Shown here piece by piece: positions 6,803 to 13,365 of a DNA stretch of 13,365 bases (position 1 is its first letter; each line of letters opens with the position of its first letter). Where the stretch lies: contig PWSL01000278.1 of assembly GCA_003563255.1 (NCBI GenBank), positions 1-13,365 on the forward strand. Reading direction: 5' to 3'. The notes below the pieces were generated by a model that did not search any database, was not told the origin of the DNA, and saw only the letters and a program-made list of their open reading frames with translations. The DNA comes from Desulfonatronospira sp. Its GTDB lineage: Bacteria; Desulfobacterota; Desulfovibrionia; Desulfovibrionales; Desulfonatronovibrionaceae. The translations under genes and the position numbers were made by a program.

Positions 6803-8531
6803 CCCCTTCTTCCAGCTTCTGTCGAATTAGATCCCCTAAATTGCTGCCCGGGGCGGTAGTGCCGTTCTTACCGCGCTGCTCCGCCGGGGAACTTTTTTTC
6901 TCCTCCTCTTCCAGGTGCTGCTTGATGGACAGGCCCAGCCTGCGTTCATCAGCACTCACATGAATTACCTTGGCCTGGATTTCCTGGCCCTCGGTAAAGG
7001 ATTCCTTGGGATTCTTTATTTTCTTGCGGCTCATTTCCGAGACATGTACCAGGCCCTCGATGCCTTCTTCCACCTCCACGAAAAGTCCGAAGTCGGTGAT
7101 ATTTGTGATCTTGCCGGTAACAGTCGTTCCCACCGGATAATGTTTGGGAACCTCGGCCCAGGGATCATCAGTGAGCTGCTTGATGCCCAGGGTGAACTTC
7201 TCATTGTCCTTGTCCACAGTCAGGACCTTGGCCCGGACCATGTCTCCGTTTTTAAAAAGCTCGGAGGGATGGCGTACCTTTTTGGTCCAGGACATGTCAG
7301 AGACATGAATCAGACCGTCTATGCCGTCCTCAATACCGATAAAAAGACCGAATTCGGTAATATTCTTCACCGGAGCTTCGAGTATGGTGCCCTCGGGATA
7401 TTTTTCCGCGACAACGTCCCAGGGGTTGGGGCTGACCTGCTTCATGCCCAGGGAAATGCGCTTGCGGTCCGAATCTATGCCCAGCACCACCACATCCACG
7501 TCGTCCCCGGATTTTACCAGTTGGGATGGATGTCTGAGCTTCCTGGTCCAGGACATCTCAGAGATATGCACCAGGCCTTCCACACCGTCGTCCAGCTCTA
7601 CGAAAGCACCGTAATCCGCCAGGTTGGTGACCTTGCCGGTCATCCTGGTACTTTCGGGGTATTTTTCCTCGATGTTTTCCCAGGGATCACTCACCAGCTG
7701 TTTAAGTCCCAGGGAGACCTTTTTTTCATCGGCGTCGAAGCCCAGCACCTTGAGATCCAGTTCATCCCCCAGCTGGACCATTTCCTTGGGATGGCGGATC
7801 CTTTTCCAGGACATGTCCGTGATGTGCAGCAGTCCGTCCAGGCCCCCCAGATCGATGAACACCCCGTATTCGGTGATATTCTTGACCTTGCCCTGGACCA
7901 CCTGTCCTTCCTGGATGGTATCCAGAAGTTCCTGGCGCATGTTTTCACGCTCTTCCTCCAGGAGTACCCGTCGGGAAATTATAACATTGCTGCGCCTGCG
8001 ATTGATCTTGAGGATACGAAAATCCATTTCCTGGCCCACCAGGGCGTCCATGTCCGGTACGGGCCTCAGGTCAACGTGGGAACCGGGCAGAAAGGCCTCC
8101 AGACCTTCCAGGTCTACGTTGTAGCCGCCCTTGATTCTCTTTAGAATCCGGCCCTGAATGGTGGTCTGGTTGTCCATGATGTCCTGCAGGTCATCCAGGA
8201 GCTTCACCCGCCTGGCCTTTTCTCTGGAAAGAGAAATGGCACCCTCGTTTTCGTCCTTCTGGGTGACAAAGACGTCTACCTTGTCGCCTTCTTTGACCTT
8301 CAGATTGCCTTCTGCGTCCAGAAACTCGGAAATGGGAATCTGGCCCTCTGACTTGAAATTGACATCCACAAGGACATAGTCCTTTTCCACTTTGACCACT
8401 TCACCAGTGACAATGCTGCCTTCCTGAACCTCGCCGAAATCCGCGTTAAGGTAATCCTCCAGCGCGGATTCGAAACTTACCTCGGCTTCAAAGTTGTCCT
8501 GCTGATCAGTGGTTTCGTTTGTGTTTTGCAT
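6783..8531 (-). CDS. rpsA: 30S ribosomal protein S1
   Basis: This 582-residue protein contains six S1 RNA-binding repeats, at about residues 38-104, 122-188, 208-278, 295-365, 380-452 and 467-538. That is the arrangement of full-length proteobacterial S1 (about 557 in E. coli), which helps mRNA bind the small subunit. Repeats 3-6 are the most regular, each with a G-V/L-F core and an H-I/V-S-E/D-M-S motif (HITDMS, HISEMS, HVSDMS, HVSEMS). The C-terminus after 540 is a charged low-complexity tail. I chose the ATG at 8531 because AGGGGGA precedes it at good spacing and the protein begins MQNTNETTDQ. The open frame extends about 59 codons upstream into rimO and the intergenic AT-rich region, but that part is not S1-like. 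Confidence 0.95.
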   Translation of the reverse strand: MQNTNETTDQQDNFEAEVSFESALEDYLNADFGEVQEGSIVTGEVVKVEKDYVLVDVNFKSEGQIPISEFLDAEGNLKVKEGDKVDVFVTQKDENEGAISLSREKARRVKLLDDLQDIMDNQTTIQGRILKRIKGGYNVDLEGLEAFLPGSHVDLRPVPDMDALVGQEMDFRILKINRRRSNVIISRRVLLEEERENMRQELLDTIQEGQVVQGKVKNITEYGVFIDLGGLDGLLHITDMSWKRIRHPKEMVQLGDELDLKVLGFDADEKKVSLGLKQLVSDPWENIEEKYPESTRMTGKVTNLADYGAFVELDDGVEGLVHISEMSWTRKLRHPSQLVKSGDDVDVVVLGIDSDRKRISLGMKQVSPNPWDVVAEKYPEGTILEAPVKNITEFGLFIGIEDGIDGLIHVSDMSWTKKVRHPSELFKNGDMVRAKVLTVDKDNEKFTLGIKQLTDDPWAEVPKHYPVGTTVTGKITNITDFGLFVEVEEGIEGLVHVSEMSRKKIKNPKESFTEGQEIQAKVIHVSADERRLGLSIKQHLEEEEKKSSPAEQRGKNGTTAPGSNLGDLIRQKLEEGDGDKQD

Positions 8532-8634
8532 ATAAATCCCCCTAACACACGTAATAAATTTGTCGCTGATTAGCAGATACCAGAGGTATTGACAATAAAA
8601 ATAATGATGTTTTATTAAATTTGATGCTGAAAAT
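8532..8634 (-). promoter_or_regulatory. rimO-rpsA intergenic region with a possible rpsA promoter
   Basis: This 103-bp AT-rich gap separates rimO from rpsA. On the minus strand, TTGTCA (8590-8595) is followed after 17 bases by TAATCA (8567-8572), preceded by TGC as in an extended -10. The -10 hexamer is a poor match, so the call is tentative. A separate promoter would make sense, because S1 is needed in far greater amounts than RimO. No terminator hairpin was seen here. Confidence 0.3.
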
Positions 8635-9927
8635 TCATGCCAGAGCCTCCAGGTCGTAGTCCAGACTCCTGGTGATTTCGGCCCGCACCGTTTTCCCCGG
8701 GGCGACACCGGGACCGCTTATGTAAGTGATCCCATCCACCTCCGGGGCCTGAAACCAGACCCTCCCCGTATAAAGCCCCGGCCATTCCGGGTGCGGGGCA
8801 TCCACCAGGATGTCCATCATCTTTCCTGAAAAGCCCTTAAGGTGCTCTCGACTGTTTTTTCTTTGCTCCTGCATGACAAGCCTGCGCCTCTTATCCTGGA
8901 TATCACCCGGCACCTGCCCTTCAAACGACGCCGCCCTGGTGCCTTCCTCGGGGTAAAAGGGAAACACCCCCAGGTGCTGTACCCGGGCCCGGCGCACAAA
9001 GTCCAGGAGAGCCTGGAAATGCTTTTCCTTCTCACCGGGATAGCCTGTTATCAGGGTGGTCCTGACAGCGGCCCCGGGAAAATATTCCCGGATACGCCCC
9101 AACACCTGCTCCGGGTCCTGTTGAAAGGGCCGGCCCATCTGCTTGAGGATATCCGGGTGGGCATGCTGCAAGGGAACGTCAAAATAGGGCACAAATGGAG
9201 GTCCGATCTCAGAAAGCTGTGCCAGCAGACTCCTGTCAAGCCCGGAGGGATAGAGATACATGACCCTCAGCCTCTCAAGCCCCTGTACTCTGCACAGTTC
9301 TCCGGCCAGGGCAGCCAGCCCACGCCTGTTTCCCAGGTCACGGCCGTAAGCGGTGCTGTCCTGGGAGACCAGCACCAGCTCCCGGACACCCAGGTCTGTA
9401 AGATGCCTGGCTTCCAGTACAAGCTCATCCAACGGCCTGGACTTGAGCCTGCCCCTGATAAAAGGAATGGTACAAAAAGCGCAGCGGTTGTTGCAGCCCT
9501 CGCTGATTTTTAAGTAGGCAAAGCTACTAAATGGTCCCTTCCTGGGCACCCCGCTTTGATCCGGCAGAACCAGGCCCAGCTTCTGCAGTATCCTGCCCGG
9601 AAGCTTATCCTGTTCACTGATGGGCACGAACAGGTCCGCCTCCGGGATTTGCCTGGCAAGCCCGGGGCCGTACCTGGACACCAGGCAGCCGGTCACCACC
9701 AGAAGCGGCTTTTGACTCAAGTCCTTGAGTGCCTGGGCTACCGAAAAAATTGTTTCCAGGGACTCTTCCACTGCCGGGCGGATAAAGGCGCAGGTGTTGA
9801 TCAGCACCACATGGGCACCCTCTGGGTCTGCAGCAAAAGAAAAAGCATCACCCAGTCCGGCCAGTATATTCTCCGTATCCACCAGATTCTTGGGGCAGCC
9901 CAGGCTGTGGCTGTAAACCTTTATCAT
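8635..9927 (-). CDS. rimO: Ribosomal protein S12 methylthiotransferase RimO
   Basis: This 430-residue radical SAM enzyme is expected to add a methylthio group to a conserved aspartate of ribosomal protein S12. The N-terminal methylthiotransferase domain has the three cluster cysteines in SLGCPKNLVDTE (C11), INTCAF (C46) and VTGCLV (C81). The radical SAM motif CNNRCAFC gives C145, C149 and C152, followed by IPFIRGRLKSR. The last 65-70 residues fit a TRAM domain. SLGCPKN and the length favour RimO over MiaB. I prefer ATG 9927 over the in-frame GTG 9933, because AAGGTG, which contains that GTG, makes a good ribosome site for the ATG. Lying directly upstream of rpsA puts two small-subunit functions together. 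Confidence 0.93.
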   Translation of the reverse strand: MIKVYSHSLGCPKNLVDTENILAGLGDAFSFAADPEGAHVVLINTCAFIRPAVEESLETIFSVAQALKDLSQKPLLVVTGCLVSRYGPGLARQIPEADLFVPISEQDKLPGRILQKLGLVLPDQSGVPRKGPFSSFAYLKISEGCNNRCAFCTIPFIRGRLKSRPLDELVLEARHLTDLGVRELVLVSQDSTAYGRDLGNRRGLAALAGELCRVQGLERLRVMYLYPSGLDRSLLAQLSEIGPPFVPYFDVPLQHAHPDILKQMGRPFQQDPEQVLGRIREYFPGAAVRTTLITGYPGEKEKHFQALLDFVRRARVQHLGVFPFYPEEGTRAASFEGQVPGDIQDKRRRLVMQEQRKNSREHLKGFSGKMMDILVDAPHPEWPGLYTGRVWFQAPEVDGITYISGPGVAPGKTVRAEITRSLDYDLEALA

Positions 9928-9945
9928 ATTCACCTTGATTTTTTA

Positions 9946-9997
9946 TACTACAGCGATACTTTGTGTAAATAATTTAGTGCGGGGGGTGCCTGTCCCC
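9946..9997. mobile_element. Decayed MITE-like copy 4 in the rimO leader
   Basis: TACTACAGCGATACTTTG (9946-9963) matches the left terminus of copies 2 and 3 with few changes. It is followed after a short AT-rich stretch by GTGCGGGGGGTGCCTGTCCCC-type arm sequence (9977-9997). In the complete copy 3 that arm lies next to the right terminus. No partner arm, right terminus or target duplication is visible. This looks like a deletion derivative lying 18 bases upstream of the rimO start codon. Confidence 0.55.
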
Positions 9998-10019
9998 TGC
10001 TTTCCTTGAAAGGGCTGAA

Positions 10020-10047
10020 ATTATACCCAGGATGATTCCTTGCACAA
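10020..10047 (-). promoter_or_regulatory. Probable sigma70 promoter of rimO
   Basis: On the minus strand a consensus TATAAT (10020-10025) lies 16 bases downstream of TTGTGC (10042-10047), a partial -35 match. Predicted transcription would begin near 10013 and cross the decayed repeat copy before reaching rimO, giving a leader of about 85 bases. The -35 box overlaps that of the divergent pyrB promoter. Confidence 0.5.
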
Positions 10048-10068
10048 ACAAGCTAAGTCAGCTATAAT
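10040..10068 (+). promoter_or_regulatory. Sigma70 promoter of pyrB-pyrC
   Basis: TTGCAC (10040-10045), a 17-base spacer and a perfect TATAAT (10063-10068) give the best promoter match in the window. The predicted start is near 10075, leaving a leader of about 70 bases before the pyrB ATG. I saw no convincing PyrR-binding loop or attenuator with a T-tract in that leader. Confidence 0.7.
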
Positions 10069-10146
10069 TCATTCGGTCTTGAACATAGGACCTGCAGCGC
10101 TCTTTTCGGTTATTCATATCAAACCCCGAAACCCTCAGGTGCCCCC

Positions 10147-11094
10147 ATGAACTGGACACAAAAAGACCTGCTGGATATTGAATCCCTGTCTATTGAAGAA
10201 GTCAGGCATATCTTTTATACTTCCACCAGGTTCATGGAAATAAACTCCCGCAGCATCAAAAAAGTGCCTATCTTAAAGGGTAAAAGCGTTGTCCTTTTTT
10301 TTGCCGAACCCTCCACCCGCACCAAGACCTCCTTTGATATGGCCGCCAAACGCCTGTCTGCGGACAGCTTTTCCCTGGCAGCCACCGGCAGCAGTCTCAG
10401 CAAGGGCGAAAGCCTCAAGGACACCGTCATGACCCTGCAGGCCATGAAGCCAGACGCCATAGTCCTCAGGCATTCCCTGAGCGGCGCAGCCGGATTTATT
10501 GCCGGACACCTGGACTGCAGCGTTTTAAACGCCGGTGACGGCTGGCACGCCCATCCCACCCAGGCCCTGCTGGACGGGTTCACCCTTTTTCAGCACTGGC
10601 AGGACTTTCAGGACAAGAAAGTCCTTATCCTGGGGGATATAGCTCACAGCAGGGTGGCCAGATCCGATGTACAGCTCTTAAGCATGCTGGGTTGCCGCAT
10701 CAGTGTCTGCGCCCCGCGCACCCTGCTTCCGGCCGGTATAAGCCAGTGGCCGGTGGAGGTGCATTCCAGCCTGGAACACGCCTGCCGGGGCATGGATGCA
10801 ATCATCTGCCTGCGCCTGCAGCTGGAAAGACAGGAGGCCGGGCTTTTGCCGGATTTGCGCGAGTACTCCTCCCGCTTCTGCCTCCAGGCCGGACACCTGG
10901 AACAGGCCGCCCCCCGGGCCAGGATAATGCACCCGGGGCCCATAAACCGCGGAATAGAGATATCCTCCGGCCTGGCCGACTGCGCAGACAGCCTTATCCT
11001 GGAGCAGGTCGGCTCCGGCGTGGCCGTACGCATGGCCCTTCTCTACCTGTACCTGGCCAGGAGCAAGTCTGAGCAGGAAATCTCGGAGGAATAA
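10147..11094 (+). CDS. pyrB: Aspartate carbamoyltransferase catalytic chain
   Basis: This 315-residue enzyme makes carbamoyl-aspartate from carbamoyl phosphate and aspartate, the first committed step of pyrimidine synthesis. The carbamoyl-phosphate motif is [13 protein letters not shown] (51-63). [10 protein letters not shown] carries the conserved active-site lysine (K86). HPTQALLDG (136-144) and [10 protein letters not shown] (262-271) are the other diagnostic segments. The length fits a stand-alone catalytic chain of about 310 residues. No pyrI regulatory chain is beside it, so allosteric control of the E. coli type is not indicated here. The ATG is preceded by CAGGTG about 6 bases upstream. 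The gene has its own promoter and is followed after 6 bp by pyrC, with which the product may form a complex. Confidence 0.95.
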   Translation: MNWTQKDLLDIESLSIEEVRHIFYTSTRFMEINSRSIKKVPILKGKSVVLFFAEPSTRTKTSFDMAAKRLSADSFSLAATGSSLSKGESLKDTVMTLQAMKPDAIVLRHSLSGAAGFIAGHLDCSVLNAGDGWHAHPTQALLDGFTLFQHWQDFQDKKVLILGDIAHSRVARSDVQLLSMLGCRISVCAPRTLLPAGISQWPVEVHSSLEHACRGMDAIICLRLQLERQEAGLLPDLREYSSRFCLQAGHLEQAAPRARIMHPGPINRGIEISSGLADCADSLILEQVGSGVAVRMALLYLYLARSKSEQEISEE

Positions 11095-11100
11095 AATACC

Positions 11101-12381
11101 ATGTCTTACACTCATATACAAAATGTCGTACTGGACAGTACATCAGGCTCCCTTATCCTGCACCAGGGTTGTTTGCAGGCCTTTATACCGGACAGCGACT
11201 CATACGACACCCCATCTGCAAGGGAACAGACATTGGACGGCCGGTGCTGCCATGTTCTGCCCTCCTTGACAGATATCCACGTGCACCTGCGCGAACCCGG
11301 GTTCGAATACAAAGAGGACATAGCTTCCGGGCTGGCTGCTGCTGCCGCCGGGGGCTTCGGGCGGGTCCTGGCCATGGCCAACACCAGGCCAGTAAACGAC
11401 CAGGGAAGTATTACCAGGTACATGCTGCAAAAGGCCCATGAGCATCATCCTGACGGGCCTTTCCTTTATCCTGTGGGGGCCCTGACCCGGGGCCTCAAGG
11501 GCAAAGAACTGGCCCCCCTGGCGGAACTGGCTGAAGCCGGATGCAGGGCCTTTTCCAACGACGGGCTGCCGGTGCAGGACAACGAACTCTTTCGCCGGGC
11601 CCTGGAATACGCCTCGGACCTTGATATCATAGTCATTGACCACTGCGAAGACAGTTTCCTGAGTGCCGGCGGGGTCATGAACGAGGGCCGCATGTCTGAT
11701 TACCTGGGACTCAAAGGCATCCCCCACGTGGCCGAAAGCCTGCAGGTCAGCCGGGACATACTCCTGGCGGCATACCTGGACATCCCCGTCCACCTGGCCC
11801 ACATAAGCTGTGCTTCCTCGGTGGAGCTAATTTATCAGGCCAAGCAGAAATCCATCCCGGTAAGCGCTGAGACCTGCCCCCACTACCTGCACTGGAGCGA
11901 AGAACTGGTAAAAGGCTACAACACCCTGGCCAGGGTCAACCCGCCCCTGCGCACTCCGGACGACGTCCTGGCCCTGCGCCAGGCGGTCCGGGAAAACGTG
12001 GTGGACATCATTGCCACGGATCATGCACCGCATGCGGACTTTGAAAAGGAGGTCCCCTTTGCCCAGGCCCCCAACGGCATATCCGGTCTGGACACCGCCC
12101 TGGCTCTCTGCCTGGACCTGGTCCGCCGCAATGTGCTGCAACTGCAGGACCTGGTCAGACTCATGGCAACCTCCCCGGCCAGGCTCTTCGGTCTGCCGGT
12201 ATGCACCCTGGAGCCGGGCCGGCCGGCGGACTTCATCCTGGTGGACCTGGAGCACCGGTGGACCCCGGGCCCCGACACCATGCTCTCCAAGGGCAAGAAC
12301 ACGCCCTGTTTGGGACAGACCCTGCAGGGCAGGGTTATGGCGCATTTTCTGGGTGGAGTACCAGTAATCAACCGGCTGTAG
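11101..12381 (+). CDS. pyrC: Dihydroorotase, class I
   Basis: This 426-residue amidohydrolase closes carbamoyl-aspartate to dihydroorotate, the step after PyrB. Metal and catalytic residues are all visible: DIHVHLREPG gives H60 and H62, FSNDG gives D154, IDHCED gives H181, HLAHIS gives H234 and ATDHAPH gives D307. This series tracks the Aquifex-type class I enzyme, in which an aspartate replaces the carboxylated lysine found in other dihydroorotases. Substrate-binding ANTRP (94-98) is present. It is therefore an active enzyme, not the inactive PyrC' partner seen beside some pyrB genes. The ATG lies 6 bp after pyrB, and its ribosome site GGAGG lies within the last pyrB codons. A 9-bp tandem repeat begins shortly after the stop. 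Confidence 0.95.
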   Translation: MSYTHIQNVVLDSTSGSLILHQGCLQAFIPDSDSYDTPSAREQTLDGRCCHVLPSLTDIHVHLREPGFEYKEDIASGLAAAAAGGFGRVLAMANTRPVNDQGSITRYMLQKAHEHHPDGPFLYPVGALTRGLKGKELAPLAELAEAGCRAFSNDGLPVQDNELFRRALEYASDLDIIVIDHCEDSFLSAGGVMNEGRMSDYLGLKGIPHVAESLQVSRDILLAAYLDIPVHLAHISCASSVELIYQAKQKSIPVSAETCPHYLHWSEELVKGYNTLARVNPPLRTPDDVLALRQAVRENVVDIIATDHAPHADFEKEVPFAQAPNGISGLDTALALCLDLVRRNVLQLQDLVRLMATSPARLFGLPVCTLEPGRPADFILVDLEHRWTPGPDTMLSKGKNTPCLGQTLQGRVMAHFLGGVPVINRL

Positions 12382-12393
12382 AGTCAGTCAAGG

Positions 12394-12510
12394 CTGTCCG
12401 ACAAGTCTCACCTGTCCGACCTGTCAGACCTGTCCGACCTGTCCTACCTGTCAGACCTGTCCGACCTGTCCGACCTGTCCGACCTGTCCGACCTGTCAGA
12501 CAAGTCCAAA
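12394..12510. repeat. 9-bp tandem repeat (CTGTCCGAC), about 13 units
   Basis: There are thirteen consecutive 9-base units with no spacer. Seven read CTGTCCGAC, three CTGTCAGAC and one CTGTCCTAC. The second and last units (AAGTCTCAC, AAGTCCAAA) are diverged. Because 9 is a multiple of 3, all frames stay open and give PVR or SDR repeat peptides, which explains small open frames here. It fills most of the 142-bp gap between the convergent pyrC and fdhD genes. Near-identity of four central units (12457-12492) suggests recent slippage. Confidence 0.9.
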
Positions 12511-12523
12511 GAGCCTGACTCCT

Positions 12524-13285
12524 CTACCCCCTGACAAACCTGTGCGGGGCATTGAAGACATTCACCCGGCCCGGTCTGACATATGCCCCCAGGGTAAGAC
12601 CCGCCCTTCTGGAGATCTCCACCCCCAAAGACGAAGGCGCAGTCCGGGACAGCACCACCGGCATACCCATGCGGGCGCATTTGAGCACCATGTCCGAGGT
12701 CAGCCTGCCAGTGGTATAGGCTGCCCCCACAGGGGAAAACCGCCCCAGCAGAATGGCCCCCATGAGCTTGTCCACCGCGTTGTGCCTGCCCACGTCTTCG
12801 TAGCACACCTGAAAAATGCCTTCACTGAAGTATCCGCAGCCGTGCACGCAATGGGTATCCTGGGGTAGTGATGACCAGGAAAGAGTTCTTTTGACAAGCT
12901 CTGCCACCTCATCAAATGAGATGCAGAATTCTGCAGGCTGCGGATAATCCTCATGCAGAAGCCTCCTGGCTATTTTGCCCGTGCCCCCGCATCCCGAGGT
13001 GGTGATCATCTCCTCATCCGGTCTGGGGGTTACCTCTGCGTACACATTGACCCGGCCCTGCTCGCAGACCTCTATGTCGAATATCTTGTCCCCGGGCTCA
13101 ATGAGCCCCTGTCCGAAGAGGTAGCCCACAGCCAGTTCCTCCAGGTCCCTGGCCATGACCATGGCCGTGCCTACGGGCTCGTCGTTCAAGAAGACGCCCA
13201 CCGGCTTTTCCTCCAGGACCAGTTCCCGGATCCGGCTCTCCCCTTCGGGGGTAAGCAGATCGGTAATGCACTCCACTGTAACCAT
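12524..13285 (-). CDS. fdhD: Formate dehydrogenase accessory sulfurtransferase FdhD
   Basis: This 253-residue protein is expected to pass sulfur from a cysteine desulfurase to the molybdenum or tungsten bis-MGD cofactor of formate dehydrogenases. DLEELAVGYLFGQGLI (47-62), YEDVGRHNAVDKLMGAILLG (162-181), TTGRLTSDMVLK (191-202) and SRTAPSSLGVEI (213-224) match the family closely. The sulfur-transfer loop reads TTSGCGGTGK (95-104): C99 is kept, but the second cysteine of the usual CxxC is T102. Unusual cysteines appear instead in THCVHGCGYF (C146, C150), where most FdhD proteins have TGG-x-H-A-A. The ATG at 13285 is at the expected N-terminus; the ribosome site is weak (AAAGG, 11 bases off). No formate dehydrogenase gene lies in the window, and the gene upstream is not included. 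Confidence 0.92.
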   Translation of the reverse strand: MVTVECITDLLTPEGESRIRELVLEEKPVGVFLNDEPVGTAMVMARDLEELAVGYLFGQGLIEPGDKIFDIEVCEQGRVNVYAEVTPRPDEEMITTSGCGGTGKIARRLLHEDYPQPAEFCISFDEVAELVKRTLSWSSLPQDTHCVHGCGYFSEGIFQVCYEDVGRHNAVDKLMGAILLGRFSPVGAAYTTGRLTSDMVLKCARMGMPVVLSRTAPSSLGVEISRRAGLTLGAYVRPGRVNVFNAPHRFVRG

Positions 13286-13365
13286 TACATTTTAAGCCTT
13301 TATAAAATATTTGCCGTTTATCAGCCCGTGCCCCATTCCTTCCCCCCTCTCTTCTTCCCCATGCC
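13286..13365. other. Region upstream of fdhD, no gene seen
   Basis: The region has an AT-rich part (13286-13320) that may hold the fdhD promoter, though no clear -35/-10 pair stands out. A pyrimidine-rich run follows (13331-13360, mainly C and T on the plus strand). The window ends before the next gene. Confidence 0.4.

Noticed and set aside
6915..8144. 409-residue plus-strand open frame
   Set aside because: It is antisense to rpsA, whose six S1 repeats are unmistakable. The frame stays open because of the GC-rich codon use of the real gene.
8532..8708. N-terminal extension of ribosomal protein S1 to 641 residues
   Set aside because: The extension overlaps the 3' end of rimO and the intergenic AT-rich region and has no S1-like features. 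A strong ribosome site precedes the ATG at 8531.
9928..9933. GTG start two codons upstream for rimO
   Set aside because: That GTG is part of the AAGGTG ribosome site that best serves the ATG at 9927.
10069..10146. PyrR-type attenuator in the pyrB leader
   Set aside because: TTCGGTT and AACCCCGAA can pair only imperfectly, and no terminator hairpin with a T-run follows.
12394..12510. CRISPR array
   Set aside because: Units are only 9 bases and abut directly with no spacers, so this is a simple tandem repeat.

Overview
The window reads as chromosomal housekeeping DNA from a Gram-negative, probably anaerobic bacterium. Lipopolysaccharide heptose genes point to an outer membrane. mqnE indicates menaquinone made by the futalosine route, and fdhD indicates molybdenum or tungsten formate dehydrogenases. 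Together with the GC-rich codon use and gene content, this best fits a sulfate-reducing deltaproteobacterium of the Desulfovibrionales type. That placement is inference; no rRNA or other phylogenetic marker was compared.

Layout, left to right. (1) 1-448 has no gene. It holds a miniature inverted-repeat element cut by the window edge and a common intergenic hairpin. (2) 449-1504 (-) encodes a CNNM/CBS membrane protein. (3) 1505-1981 is a repeat-rich gap in which one miniature element appears to be inserted into another, both with 4-bp target duplications. (4) 1982-4669 (+) is a tightly overlapping three-gene unit for ADP-heptose synthesis and use: a GmhB phosphatase and two GT9 heptosyltransferases. 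(5) 4670-4851 is a convergent gap with hairpins. (6) 4852-9927 (-) runs rimO, rpsA, sppA, mqnE in transcription order. The last three overlap and are probably translationally coupled. (7) 9928-10146 is a divergent promoter region carrying a decayed copy of the miniature element. (8) 10147-12381 (+) is pyrB-pyrC for pyrimidine synthesis. (9) 12382-12523 is a 9-bp tandem repeat between convergent genes. (10) 12524-13285 (-) is fdhD with an unusual cysteine pattern.

Functionally the window links translation (RimO methylthiolates S12; S1 binds mRNA), envelope work (SppA, LPS core heptose, CNNM), quinone synthesis, pyrimidine synthesis and formate dehydrogenase maturation. I found no defence system, prophage, tRNA or rRNA. 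The most distinctive content is the family of miniature elements, with TA-centred target duplications and internal hairpins whose arms differ in sequence between copies yet stay complementary.
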